Shown here in pieces: positions 1 to 28,146 of a stretch of 64,000 nt of DNA. The notes under the pieces are model-generated. The model saw only the letters and a program-made list of their open reading frames with translations, searched no databases and was not told the DNA's origin. The first letter of the stretch is position 1. The number at the start of each line of letters is the position of its first letter. Source of the DNA: Pagrus major (lineage: Eukaryota; Chordata; Actinopteri; Spariformes; Sparidae); the NCBI RefSeq assembly GCF_040436345.1, contig NC_133230.1:8081297-8145296 (forward strand). Direction: 5' to 3'. The translations under genes were made by a program, and so were the position numbers.

Positions 1-1599
1 ATCGGTGGACATACTGTGTGTTTCCTTCATGCAATTGCAGTTGTTTTGTTGAAACTGGAGCAGAATTTTAAATGTAAGAAATGAGAAAGACAAATTATTC
101 AACACTATTTTCACAGTTGAAGGGCATGAAGTGACCATGAAAGACTTAGCTACAGTGAGAGGTATTTTATAAAACTGGATTAATGCTTTTCTGTCAAGGT
201 GTGTTGGCTGTCTCCCCATACAAGCCTCTGGCACTGGAATTGATGTATTACCTTGAAAAGGATTTCATCCATTGATTGTCATTACACTACTGCATCACTA
301 GCTGGATGCGTCATACATAATCAGGTAGTGTCGTGCATTCATTGTGTTGACTCTCTAACATTTGCTCAGTGATAAGACATTTGCCTCTGCAAATTGTTTC
401 GCCTGCTAGAACAGAAGTTTGTCGAGCTATTACAAAAGGAGTTTATTGCTATGCTGTAACTTTTATAGCCAAAGTAATCCTGTTGCTTTACTTCACTTCA
501 TAATAGTGGCACTAGTGGTGAGAAGAAACTTTGCACTGGAGCTGGAGTTGGTCTGCAGTACTACATTTCAAAACAAAAAAAGGGATTGTGTCAGGTATTG
601 GTGAGGTTTGTCTGAGTACCGCATCTAGTAGTTTTATGCTCATCAGATGACAAAACAAATGTTGTGTTATTACTTTATTCTATTATCATCACTATCTTAT
701 TGTTGCTGTTTACATACACCCTGTTTATGTATATTTTTATATCAATAAAAGTAAATACCAATATCTGTCATAGGCCAATATGGGCAGATAATATCAGCTG
801 ACTGATATAACAGTTGGGCTCTGATTAAAATAGACTACATTGTGTTGCAGCAAAGGTAAGCTCGGTTCAAACTTTTTAACTTGGCAACCCTCTGTTTTTT
901 GTTTGTTTTGTTTTTTGGCCTGGATGAAATGAATGAAGCGGCTGAGTTTCTTTTTCTTTCTTTTTTTTCTTTACACTGTGGTGTTGTCTGTCCGAATGTG
1001 GCTATGTAACAGGCCTGTGTCTAAACAATGCAAGGAGCTGCACTGTAAGCGGTGTGTTGTTTTAGGTGCTGGTGAGACAATGAAGTCCAGAAATCCAGGA
1101 AGCCCGGTTTCATGAAGAAGTCAGTGATTCTGAAGGCTACCAGAAATGTGTGCTTGCACGCCTTTTGATAATGTTCATGTTGCGTTCAAGTAAAAGTTGG
1201 GCCCGGTTTTGCGCGATGTGTCTGCATTTTTTTTCCTTAAGCCCGCTGTTTGTGGCACTCTCGCTTTTATTTTTTAACTTTTACTCAACAAACTCTGCAG
1301 TGTTCTGAGGTTAAGAGTTGTTGCAAAGTTTTAACAATATCATGAATGGGATTGAATGGTGACCAAAAAGAACTGAAGTAGCAGGCTAATTTAAACAAGC
1401 TGTGTGACAAATGTGTGTGGACACCTACATAATTGTCTGAGAGAGAGGAACTAATCTGACAATAACTTTCCTCAGCACTGTAGGAGTCCTGTAAGAGTCT
1501 GTAAGTCAGGTTTCACTGATTGGATCTGTAACTGGTCCCGTTCTGTTCTGCCCCCCCCCCCCCCCTCTTGTACTGTGGGTCCCTCCTGTCTCCACTCAG

Positions 1600-1660
1600 C
1601 CAATCAAATATGCCGTCACCGCCGGGCTTATGACCCACACCAGTTGCTATAGCAACGCCG
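1600..1660. promoter_or_regulatory. CCAAT plus palindromic RFX X-box-like element
   Basis: A CCAAT motif at about 1600-1604 lies about 40 bases before the perfect 14-base palindrome GTTGCTATAGCAAC at 1643-1656, in a small CpG-bearing patch. The palindrome fits the X-box consensus bound by RFX factors (GTNRCC, 0-3 bases, RGYAAC) except that T replaces the second C in each half. It could be a distal promoter or enhancer. There is no transcript evidence. Confidence 0.35.
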
Positions 1661-2879
1661 GCCTGCCTCCTAGAGAACATGTCATGCATGTTAAGTGGTT
1701 CTCAGATGCTCGCTCGTTGTCTCTCTGTCTTATGCTCTCTCTTAAGTAGACACACACACACACACTTACAAATCTCTGCAGACCAGAGATAGTTAACATG
1801 AGGGTTTGTTTCTAGTTCCTCTGAAGCAGCGCTTGTAACTGCACCACTTGACCCACGGTGTGTTTGTGTCTACAGTTACCTGCTGAACATCTTGCCACTT
1901 CTTCTGAATTTGTTACCAGTTATAAAATAGAGAAAGTTTTGAGTGTGAAATCAGACTGAAGCTTACCTGCCTGTGCATGTTTAGTTCGTCCAGTTCTCAC
2001 AGCAGTACAAAAGTTTTTACTGTTCTTCTAACATCCGAGTAAAATATACTTCTTTTCTGTCTGTGTTCAAAGTTTGTTCAGTTTTTGGACTGGGTTTTAG
2101 AGATTTTAAGACGCTCATTAACACCTCTGTGTCAAAACCTGCACACATTATTATTTGTTCAGAAGAAGAAAGAAGTTCATTTTTCATTTTCTTTGCACTA
2201 TTAGCTCCTAATGTTCCCTATAAACCTGGCAAAATTTCTGTTGGCCCGGTCTGTGCATTTGAAGTGGCTACATGAAGTTTTATTATTCCAACAGGGCCGT
2301 TATTCATTTTATTTATTTAGGGATTTATAGTAGATTCAGCCCAGGCGAGTTTCAGTACAGTGCTATTAAAGATCCAGCTCCCTCGAGATGAACCATACAG
2401 GCGGAAACATAGTCTTTCACACCACCTGGAGTCTCAGGGTAAATGAAGTAGAGAAGCTGCCCAGCTACCAACCTTCTGCCCTCCTATTGCCAGAATTAAA
2501 CTTCTCTACTGGCAGAGTTGTAATTATATAAGTGTTAAAAAGTTAGAGCATTTTGCATATCTATATTGTGCTCCACACTGAGAACATGAATGGTTTCAAT
2601 ATGACAGGACGCCTTGATGAATTATGGGGCTTTCCAAATGACTATTAAGTGGTTTGCGCTTCTTACCTGCAGCTTTCCATTTAAACAACTGTCTTTTTAT
2701 TTAGCTTTTCTCCCTTTCAGTATTTTAAACTAGCCCATTTGCACAAAAAAAAGTGCTGAAAATGTGTATTCTGTAACTAATGGATCAACAGTGAACAAAG
2801 AAAACATGAGACGTAACTACTTTACATTAAAGCTATACAGAGCTGCAATAATTTCTCCACTTTCAAAGGTAAAAATGCC

Positions 2880-3700
2880 AAAATGTCACTGGTTCTTCCT
2901 GGATTTCTTGCGGGCCAGGGCACAAAACCGACATCAAAGAACCAGGAGCAGGGGGGCTGACGTGTGTCAAAAAGTTGCAAAGACTGTAGAAGCAGAGTAG
3001 GGGTTTCTGGTACAACTTCACCCACTTCCAAGTCACATGAAGAAGGTGAAAAGTCTAAAGAGGTCGAAACTCCAGCAATACTTGTATCTACAACAACTTT
3101 AATGTTAAAGCAACACATTTTCGCTTGCGGCCTTCAGGATGACCCTGATGAAGTCCCCATTAGTGATGTTTTGACCTCTTTATGCCAACCAGCTCGTACA
3201 TTCTGCAACTGTGTGAAACACTCTATACTACCAGGTGGAGGTAGTCTGTGTTTGTCATTCAAAAAGGGAAACTGGAAGACTCAGGACTGTGTGTGTACAA
3301 ACTGTTGTTATCATAAAGCAGGGTTTGCCGATGATTTTCATCGGACACTCATTGGAGGCCAAAATCAATTCCATTGATTGACTGACTTACTCAGACACTC
3401 TGACTGCCTTGCTCAGATTCTGAATACTTTACTTTTTTTTTTTTTTGCTAGAAACATCTGGCGAGCCAAACTACATGCTCCACTGTGGGCAGCCCTGGCT
3501 TAACTGAGCAGCCAATCAGAGTGATTTTTCTCACTGATGGGCTCTGCCGTTGATTCAGCATGCTCAGTCGGCTGAAAAGCCATCAACAAGGGCCAATGAT
3601 GCCTGGCATATCGCAAAAATTAGGCTTTCAGACTCACCAACAGCCGGACATTAGCTGGCGACTGTCTGCCTGGTGTTTCAGGGCCCTCAGTTTTCTGTAA
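2880..3700. repeat. Probable degraded dispersed repeat
   Basis: This stretch contains two overlapping + strand frames (about 2764-3000 and 2964-3377) that resemble no protein I recognise. They are followed by sequence (about 3460-3700) whose phrasing resembles a dispersed fish repeat I have seen on the opposite strand. The frames are Cys-rich but have no recognisable domain. I call it a decayed repeat rather than a gene, with low confidence and from memory only. Confidence 0.25.
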
Positions 3701-4250
3701 TATTAAATGTAATATCTTATTAGCTTTGGCCTGTCAGACAAAACAAGACACTTAGAGTAGCTTTTTCTCTCCAAGTTTCCATGATCACACATGTCGATCA
3801 GTTAACAGGGACAACACAGCTCAGTTTAGGGCAGAGACGACCACAGTGCAGCCAGAAATGTACTAAACTGAGTCAACAGGGAAGTGGCTTTACATGCATA
3901 ATTCATTATTCTGCTTTGGCAGTAATTGCTGTTATTTATTGGGAGAGTTTGTTTCTATTCGTGCCATTAGAGTAAATGGTATTGAGCTGAGAAAAAGGGG
4001 AGAGAAAGGTGCAAAGTAAATGCAATTGGCTGCTTCTATCCTGTCTAAAATTGAGGAACAGTTCAGGAGACTCTCTTCAAATTATTCATAGCCTCCTGTT
4101 GAAGCTGCTACAATCTCTGTGTGTGAGTGTGTGTGTTTGTGTGCTGGTGTGAGGAAGCCAGGGAGAGTGCCAGTGTGTCGAGAAAACGAGAAAAGCCAAC
4201 GTGCAACAAGGATTATTTAGTTTTTGGTCGATAATGGGTCAGACAGACTC

Positions 4251-4257
4251 CTAGCTT

Positions 4258-4303
<46 letters not shown>
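4251..4303. repeat. CT then CA compound microsatellite
   Basis: A (CT)n tract runs directly into about 15 CA units, ending at 4303. It is simple sequence and the source of the spurious short frames that overlap it on the minus strand. Confidence 0.9.
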
Positions 4304-4309
<6 letters not shown>

Positions 4310-5210
4310 CCTGTTCCTCGAATTCTGTGTAGCTCAGGACCGAGTGAAAACATGACACAAGGAAGTTGGCTTCCTCTTTCCCTTCGGAGAAAGATAATCG
4401 GATGATGAGAGCGACTCGGAGGCATGTTGGGGCTCAAAATAAGAGCAGGCAGCTGAGATATAACAGTCTGTGAAGTAGAGAGGGAGGAGGGTGGAGGTGG
4501 AGGGGGGAGTAAGCAGGTGGGACAGTGGTGAAATTACATAATAAGAGCGATCTTGCTGCCTCCGCTGTTTGGTGCTCCGCTGCCGCTCGACTGTGGCTTC
4601 AATCCAGTTACATTTTGTGATGACATTAATCAATTATTAATTAGTTATAAAGTAGAGCTAATAGCCAGTCTCAAGAGTCAGTCACTGGAGGAGAAATCAT
4701 TTTCACTGTGTGTTTTAGTGTCTTGTATCGACATCCTGACTGTTTTCAGTTACAGCTGGCTCTCTAAATGATGTGTGAAGCCTATAAGTGGGATTCATCT
4801 GCAAATTAAAATCACTCAAGCTGATTAGACGAGGTTAAATGACGTGATGATTCATTAACGCAAGCATCTTCGGTCATTGTCTTGTCAATTACTTTACTAA
4901 TTCTTTTCCTACTTCTACAATATCCACAATATGGATAATGTAGAGTTTAATATTGACTATAGTTTGTATTTGACAGTGAGAGCCTCTATGTTTTGTAGGT
5001 GCTCCTATCTCTTTGTTTGTTTGCTCGTTCATATCATATCCCTGTGTCCCAATTCAAATTCTTCAGTTTGTTCGTTCTGTATCAGTGCCCCGTTGCCGTA
5101 GTGGGTAGGCTTTGTAGATTACATCACAGCCTAGATGAGGGGATATAATATATTAGAATATATTATGTAAATGATTGTGAACAGGATTAATTGTGCAGAT
5201 CAATGTTTTC

Positions 5211-5253
5211 TTAATGTAAATCCCTAACCCTAACCCTAACCCTTAATGTAAAT
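5211..5253. repeat. Short interstitial telomeric repeat flanked by 11-bp direct repeats
   Basis: Positions 5222-5242 are three and a half units of CCCTAA, the vertebrate telomere repeat. The 11-mer TTAATGTAAAT occurs immediately before (5211-5221) and immediately after (5243-5253). The arrangement looks like a telomeric insertion at a staggered break that duplicated its target. Confidence 0.75.
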
Positions 5254-7918
5254 TACAAAGTTGATGTTAAAAATGTTTAACAAACTCTTACGTTTTGTAA
5301 AAACATGAATTGATTAAAACATAGTTTAGTTTAAACTTAGTGTTAAGAGTATAGTGTTTACTTTAGTGTTAGTTTTTTGTTGCTTTGTTTGTTGCTTTTT
5401 CAGCACATGTGCAACCAAAACAGTCACACTCTGCAGCCCTGGAGCTGCAACAATTTCTCAAAGTGTTAATTAGTTATCAACTATTAAATTAATTCCAACT
5501 ATTCTGATAATTGATGTATCCATTTGAGTAATTTTTGAAAGAAAGAAATGGCAAAATTCCTTAATTACAGCTGCTTAAATGTGGATATTTTCTGGTTTCT
5601 TTACTCCTCTGTGACAGTCAACTGAGTATCTTTGGGTTGTGGACAAAACAAGACATCTAAGGACGCCATCTTGGGCGTTGTTGTTCTTTATTCTTATTGA
5701 CACACAAGTCTAAAAATGTTGGCACCGCATGTAACCCTCAATTCTCCTACTACAAAATTTAAGGAATTGATATTTTTTCATTCTAGTTTTCTATGTCTGT
5801 TTCTTTGCCCGTTCCCCCAGATCACACGCCAGCATCTTATTTAAAGACATTTATTTAAACATAACTTGCAGCATACTTTTGAGCTGTCTTTGTATCCAGA
5901 GTTTGTTTTCCTGGATGCACATTTTATCCCATTTTATGAAATATTCTTCTAATGCTGCTGACACTGACAAAAGATTGCGTGTGCAGCTTCAGGCATCGTA
6001 TAAAAATTTTAAAGCGCAGCTGGATTTGTCATCTTTATTGTGGCAATTTGTGCAAGTTAATATTTCGAGTTTTAACATGCCGTGCAACAGACGGACAGGA
6101 ATTATTTCCCTCACCGGCCGTGTCAGCAGAATTGGGGCTTCTCTATCCTTTTTTGTAGGTTTAATAAATGCGGCGAGAATATCAAGCACCGAAATCGATG
6201 AGGAGCTTGTGTGCATGCAAGCAGGTCAAGTCCCAGCCTGTGACCTCTTTCTGTGGAAGTCTGAAAAACTGCAAATTTCATTTAATATTACTACAACCAG
6301 CTAGACTCCAAACACAATCTGTGACTTTAAAAATAGACTCTCAGGTTGCAATGATTGAAATCCTGCCTTCACCTTGACCTCCTTTCTCACGGTGTTGCTG
6401 TTTGCTCAGATGACTGTGTAAGAGCTGTGTGTGCAAGTGTGTGTGTGTGTGTGTGTGCAGTTCAGTGTGGTGAAACAGGGGGCTCTCCTGCCCATGCTAT
6501 TCCTCAGTACAAACACTGTGTGGAAGACTGTATTTAAATACATACTCTCTTAGCCTGCCCCCTACTGTTGCCCAGACCTACTTTCAAACACACACGTATA
6601 CACTCACACACACTCTGGGGAAAATACACCCTTAAAACACGCCGTAGGTGGACAGAACTGGACTGGAGCTAAGCTGGGAGTTAAATGAGTGTTTTGGTGA
6701 TTTTTCTGAGTCCACTCGTCCCAGTTAAAACACAATGAAGCAGTTTGGAGATAGTCTTTGGGCAGAGGACTTTGTGGATCATACTGCCTCTTGTGGCGAA
6801 GAGCGGCATTGCTCCTCCTCTGCTGTTTGCCCTCATTAGCATATGAACAGGTTAATAACTAATATCATAATTGATTTAGCTGTCAGCCCTCTGAGGGAGA
6901 ATTTAGCCGCACTTTTAGCTGTGACAAGGCATTTTGGGATCGTTTTTAATTGAGTTTGTATCATTTGTGGCACATGGGAAAATTCACAACTTCTTTCAGA
7001 TCTTTTCTGAAAATCATATTTAATCTCCACATTTTGTCTAAAGTAACACTATACTTCACTTTTTAACCAGAGGGCAAAGCTTTGATTCTACTTTCACAAA
7101 GTTTAAAATTGTGTAATGTCACACTTTAAGATAATCTTAGTCTTAATTTAATAAATTTTAAAAAAGGAAGCTTACTCGGTTGAGGTACTGTGGTCAGTTT
7201 TTAACACTTTACAGGGGTGTTTCTGAAAGTGTTTTACACCAAAAACACTCCTGTGTACAAATCCTCACTACACACCCCACAATATTTTGATGTTGTAGTT
7301 CTCAAAGTGGCCAGTTGGTGTCTTCCTCTCCCCGTTTCCACCTCCACAGCCTGATTGACCAGAGTGAAGGATTGAACTGTCTCTCTCTGCTTTCAGTGAC
7401 ATTTTTACTGTTGTGACACTTTGGAAACTGGGTCCTCACACATCATATTAACTGTCAGGGGTTAAGTAATGTTATAAATAAGTTTAAGCAGCCACTTGTC
7501 ATAGCTGTATCTAATAAATCATCAGCGATTTGAGGCCATCACTTTATCACCTCATTTAAAACGTGACCACTTTCATGTCTAAATCAGGTGTTTGTGTCTG
7601 TGCTCATGCTTACCTGTCGCACAGGCATACTTGCAACACAGCACCTGCATCATGGATGGTTATTACTGTTGGATATGTTTTGAAATGCATGTTTTAATAA
7701 TAATTTCCTTCTTTCTCTGCCTTTTTTTTATATTTGCAGGAGCTGAAGAGAGTTAAGTGCCACCAAGTTGAGTGCAGTCCGTCCCGGAGCCTCTCCTCCC
7801 TGCCCTCTCCTGAACTTTCCCCCAACTGAGCCACTTTCTAGCACCTCCAAACACACTCAGTCTTGCAGACGCACATAAGACAGAGTTACACACCCCACTG
7901 CCACCCCCATAAACCAGA

Positions 7919-18945
<11,027 letters not shown>

Positions 18946-20570
18946 TCTGGGAAAGAGGCAACGATCCTGAGATCAGGGTCCTCATCAGGAGTAAACACAA
19001 GGGGAGGGACGTCTTAACCCACATAACCTGCCAATCAAACTCTTAAGAAGAAGAAAAAAACATTGTTGAAGTACTTTTCTCTTTCTATAAGACATGATGG
19101 AAGGATGTTTGTCAAGTGGATCTACTGATGGATCCCACATCGGCTGGATCTCACCTGGAAGTGTGAAGCGCGGACCGGCTCTGTTCTTTCAGTTCAGACG
19201 GGCCGGAGGATTCGGAATCTCGTCCGGATTATTCAAGAGCTTCATCTTGCTCCTAATCTTCCTCCTCCTCCTCTTCCTTTCCAGCCTATCGGTTTAGCTC
19301 TTGTTAGCGGTAGCTCTGATGGCTGCCGGCCGACGAGCACTCTCAGTTTTTACGGTCCCCCTGTAACACAGATGTACAGTTGTTTGGTTCGGCTTCCGAT
19401 CAGCGTGAAACTCTGTACAGCCCACCCCTCTTCCTTCTTTTGGTGTCGCACTTCGATCAGTCTGATTAAATCCAACATAGAGAGGTTCTCAATACTAAAT
19501 GTTCTATATCTTTGCTCTTATTACCACCCACCGACCCCTCCCCTCTCTCTCTGTTCACCATCTGAGTCCTTGTATGTGGTGGTGCTTGTGTGTGTGTGTG
19601 CGTGTGTGTGTGTGTGCGTGTGTGTGTGTGTGTGCGTGCGTGCGTGCGTGTGTGTGTGTGTGTGTGTGTGTAAAAGTGTTGGTGGTGATGGTGGTTGAGT
19701 AGTCGCACATGCACACTGAGGTCAACAGCTATAGGAGGAAGTGATGTAACTGTCTTGTGCGTGATGTCCAAGCAAAGCGAGTGTTGAAGCCACACACCCG
19801 CCCCCCCCCCCAAACAGACCCCGGACAGGCGCTCCACTCTCTCAGATCTCTGACATGTTCTGCACACACCCTCGAGTAAAAACGGCTTTTTGAAGTTAAA
19901 ACGTTTAAAAAAAAAGACAATAAACATATTTTGAATTCTGTAGCTTTAGTACTAAAGTTTTAAATCGAGTGTGTTTTTGTTTTTGTCCGATGTTTGTACA
20001 GCTTTTTCTTGAATATGTATCTTGTTTGTTGCCAAATTGTGGCCTACATACTTAAAGTATATTCCAGCCCCTTCCCCTACACTTGTAACTCATATCTAAC
20101 GGTTACCAAGCTCAGATTGTTGCTGTGGGTTAGCAGCTTTTTCAGCGCTGTATGGTCTGATTGTAATCGTTTCACGGTTCAGTATTACAGCAGATTATCT
20201 GTTCGGTTTGTTCGTTTTACAGGTCAGATCAAGTTAAGTTTTTTTAACACTTGCCTACAGTTTTAACTGATACAAGAAGATGTGTTGTTCATATCCAGTG
20301 CAGTGATGGATCTCTACGTCTGACAGATTTGTTTGAATGTGTTCTGAATGTTTCCAGCCATATCGTCGTTCGCCCAACGTTTGTTTATCAATCACTTTTC
20401 CCTCGGCTGGCTTGGCAGTCCTGTAAATATCAGAGACAATTGGATCTTTTCTGCAGTGCAGTTGACATCAGTTGCCCTTAAAATGCTCTAAAAGCCTGTT
20501 TTGTTTTTGTTTTTTTTCTGTGAACCTAAATTCTTTTTAATAAAATAAAATCTGTAATCGATTTATGGAC
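18946..20570 (+). other. stag1: stag1 3'UTR with two poly(A) signals
   Basis: The sequence after the stop at 18943-18945 is non-coding on the + strand. AATAAA hexamers at 19919-19924 and at 20539-20544 (the second followed by an overlapping AATAAA) are candidate proximal and distal poly(A) signals. The UTR contains the TG microsatellite at 19586-19671 and a poly-C run at 19801-19810. The hydrophobic short frames here are not genes. Confidence 0.7.
19586..19671 (+). repeat. TG/CG-interrupted microsatellite
   Basis: About 85 bases of alternating TG with periodic CG interruptions. The tract lies in the stag1 3'UTR and on the RNA would be a UG-rich tract. Confidence 0.9.
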
Positions 20571-23059
20571 CAGTGTTTGTGTGTGTGTCTTTGTTTCACA
20601 ACAGCCATTGTTGTTCAAAACAGCTGTGTTTTTGCACGGCTTCGCCAAGGTTTTCATAGTTGAGCAGAGCTGGACGGCTCATTTACGACCTGAGAAACAA
20701 CCACAGTCTGGAGCCAAGCTTCACTTCACACTCACGCTGGAGTTTACAAGGCTTTCACATGATCCTTCTCGGCCGTCATGGCAATAAAGATTTTAAAACC
20801 TTCCATTATTTTTATGAGCTCTTCCTCTTCTCATCCATATTGACTCGAATGACGATTTTGACTGTTGAAAAGATGGAAAGTTCCACATCAATCCAACTTT
20901 CATCTGCTGGTGAGGACCATGAAAAGGTCAAAGGCTCCAAAACAGAAAAAGTAAACCTTGACTGACTTTTGTCAGATGTTTACAGTGGACACTTTTTACA
21001 ATCATAAAAAAACCTGTAGTTTCAGGAAGAAATAATAACAGTAACCAAATTGCATTACACGTACCCTGAGCCTGAGCTTTTCATGGCTTCCTCCATTTTA
21101 TCTCCTATTTAAGTATATCTTCACAAACTTTCAAGGATGCATGGGAACTCTGATTCTCACCAAAGAGTGAGATGATAGGATTGATATGACTCAGACTATG
21201 TCCTCTTTGTGTTTCTCAGTTTCCAGTCTTTGTACTAAGCTACCTGGCTGCTACCTGTAGCTTTCCCCCTTTAAATCATCTCCCTCACATCAACACAGCA
21301 TTTTTTCCAAAACTGCTCAACCTGACTTCTACAGCTTGAGCTTCACCAGAAAACTTGGTTGTACCTTCAGTCACACACACACAGTATAAAGCAGCCACTT
21401 TAAACCATCTGATTTTATTCTGAAAACCAATACTACAAGGGAATTACATCATATATATTTGTCACATCTTTTAAAACACAACTGGCTACAGGTAGAAACT
21501 ATTGCATCAGTAAAAGTCAAGAAAACACACATGGTATTGAGTCCATGATTTATTTTACAAATGGCAGAGCAGAGGCTGCCAGAGAGAGAAAAGGCACAGT
21601 TCCAGGCTGTAAGTTTGACTTTTTCTTGACCTTAACGGTGGACATTAAACACAGGGAGTGCATCTGAAAGAGCAAACTACTATACACACCACAAACCCTT
21701 AGGACTAAATACAGTACAGTAACAACTCTGGAAACACTTTACAAGGCAACAGACTGCAGTATGATTGCATTTTTCACTAAAATCATATTGACAGTTGTCT
21801 GTGCTTTTCCAGTTGCATTTATGGGTGTCACAATTCTCCAAATTCATGATTTTATTTTATTTTTTTTTTCAGCACTGACAGCTATTCAATTGTTAGACTC
21901 TTGAGTCTTGACAACTGTCATTTTAAAATATTGTTCTTTTGGAATGTACCACACTAAGGTCATATGGTCAAATTTAAATTAGTGATTTAAAATTTAATGA
22001 CAATGTTTCACCAGTCAATTCCTAGAAGGGTGCTTACATATCCGACACATTTTGCAGCTTGCGTGTGTAGCAACACATGCTTTGCAAATGTTTTTCTTCA
22101 GACGTGTAGGCAAAAATAGACGGGAACAAAATTGTGGGAGTATCGCCAATCCTATTTTTGATTTCAATAATTGGAACCGATTGCTCATTTTGATCCATTT
22201 TCAATTGAGAATTCAATTTGTGACACCCCTAGTTGCATTTTATAGTGTTTCAGGAATGAGTTAGCATTCTTGTGGTCAATCCGTTTGCACGTTTTGTTCT
22301 ATGACATGAAATCGGAGACTCATCTTCTCACTTGCAAACTGTTTTAACTCCAACTTTTTAACTTGATATTTCCATTCATAGTTGATGTCATGCGACCGTG
22401 GTGTAGTTCATTTATAGCCTAACGTTAGCTTCAAAAATCATAAAAGCGGTGTTCATCTGTGAAGATTTTCTTGCTGAACAAAACATGTAAGTCTCATGAA
22501 ATGTGTTTGTCACGAAGCTTATTTTCTGCTAGAACTTTCGGGTTGGCCTACAAACATACGTCATCCCTGACAGCACTACATTAGCTATATGTAATCTGCC
22601 CTTTCAGACACAATCTTGTTCTCAAAATGTCAAATCATACCAACAATAGTGACCAATATGGCCACTACTGACATGACGATTGGCTTAAATGTGTGTGACC
22701 ACTGTAGTATACTGTTCAGGTACTGTAAAGTGGATTTTCCTATCAATATATTGCATATCATTGGTAAAGATACACGTTCTGATTTTGTTTACAGGCCAAC
22801 AACATTTCCTGCAAATCTTTTTACAGCCCGAGGTTGATGTTTTAACAGTTCATAGTTCAAGGAAGGAAAATTTGGGGCCATTATGTAGCACTCACAAAAT
22901 CAGGGGGTGTATCTCTATGTCCTGCTTTCAATGGAGTGGTAAATGACAGTTATGACAACAAACATCTGCTTTGCAGGTAAGTCATTGTCACAGGGTACCA
23001 CCGCACTTCATTTGAATGTGAAGCCTTTAAATAGTGTTAATGTGGACAGTTTGGGTTTT
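20571..23059. other. stag1-pccb tail-to-tail interval, includes pccb 3'UTR
   Basis: The two genes converge here. No coding exon is evident. On the minus strand, sequence below 23060 is pccb 3'UTR. A minus-strand AATAAA (TTTATT on the + strand) at about 21550, near the + strand words gatttattttac, could be its poly(A) signal, giving a UTR of about 1.5 kb. A second TTTATT lies near 21850. No clear mobile element was recognised. Confidence 0.45.

Positions 23060-28146
<5,087 letters not shown>

Larger units (their letters stand above)
1..7739. other. Non-coding stretch before first stag1 coding exon
   Basis: I see no exon here that I can support. Open frames are short and low-complexity. The stretch is either upstream of stag1 or, more likely, part of a long 5' intron, since there is no clear CpG-rich promoter and vertebrate stag1 genes have distant non-coding first exons. 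It holds a poly-C run near 1553-1566, a CCAAT/X-box cluster near 1600-1656, a CT/CA microsatellite at 4251-4303, a short telomeric repeat at 5222-5242, a GT run near 6437-6460, and a probable old repeat at about 2880-3700. The start of the 5'UTR exon at 7740 is set by a clear acceptor (pyrimidine tract then AG at 7738-7739). Confidence 0.5.

Noticed and set aside
19372-19927. Frames of 108 and 153 codons at the TG microsatellite
   Set aside because: Poly-Cys/Val and poly-His/Thr runs are translations of TG/CA repeats inside the stag1 3'UTR.
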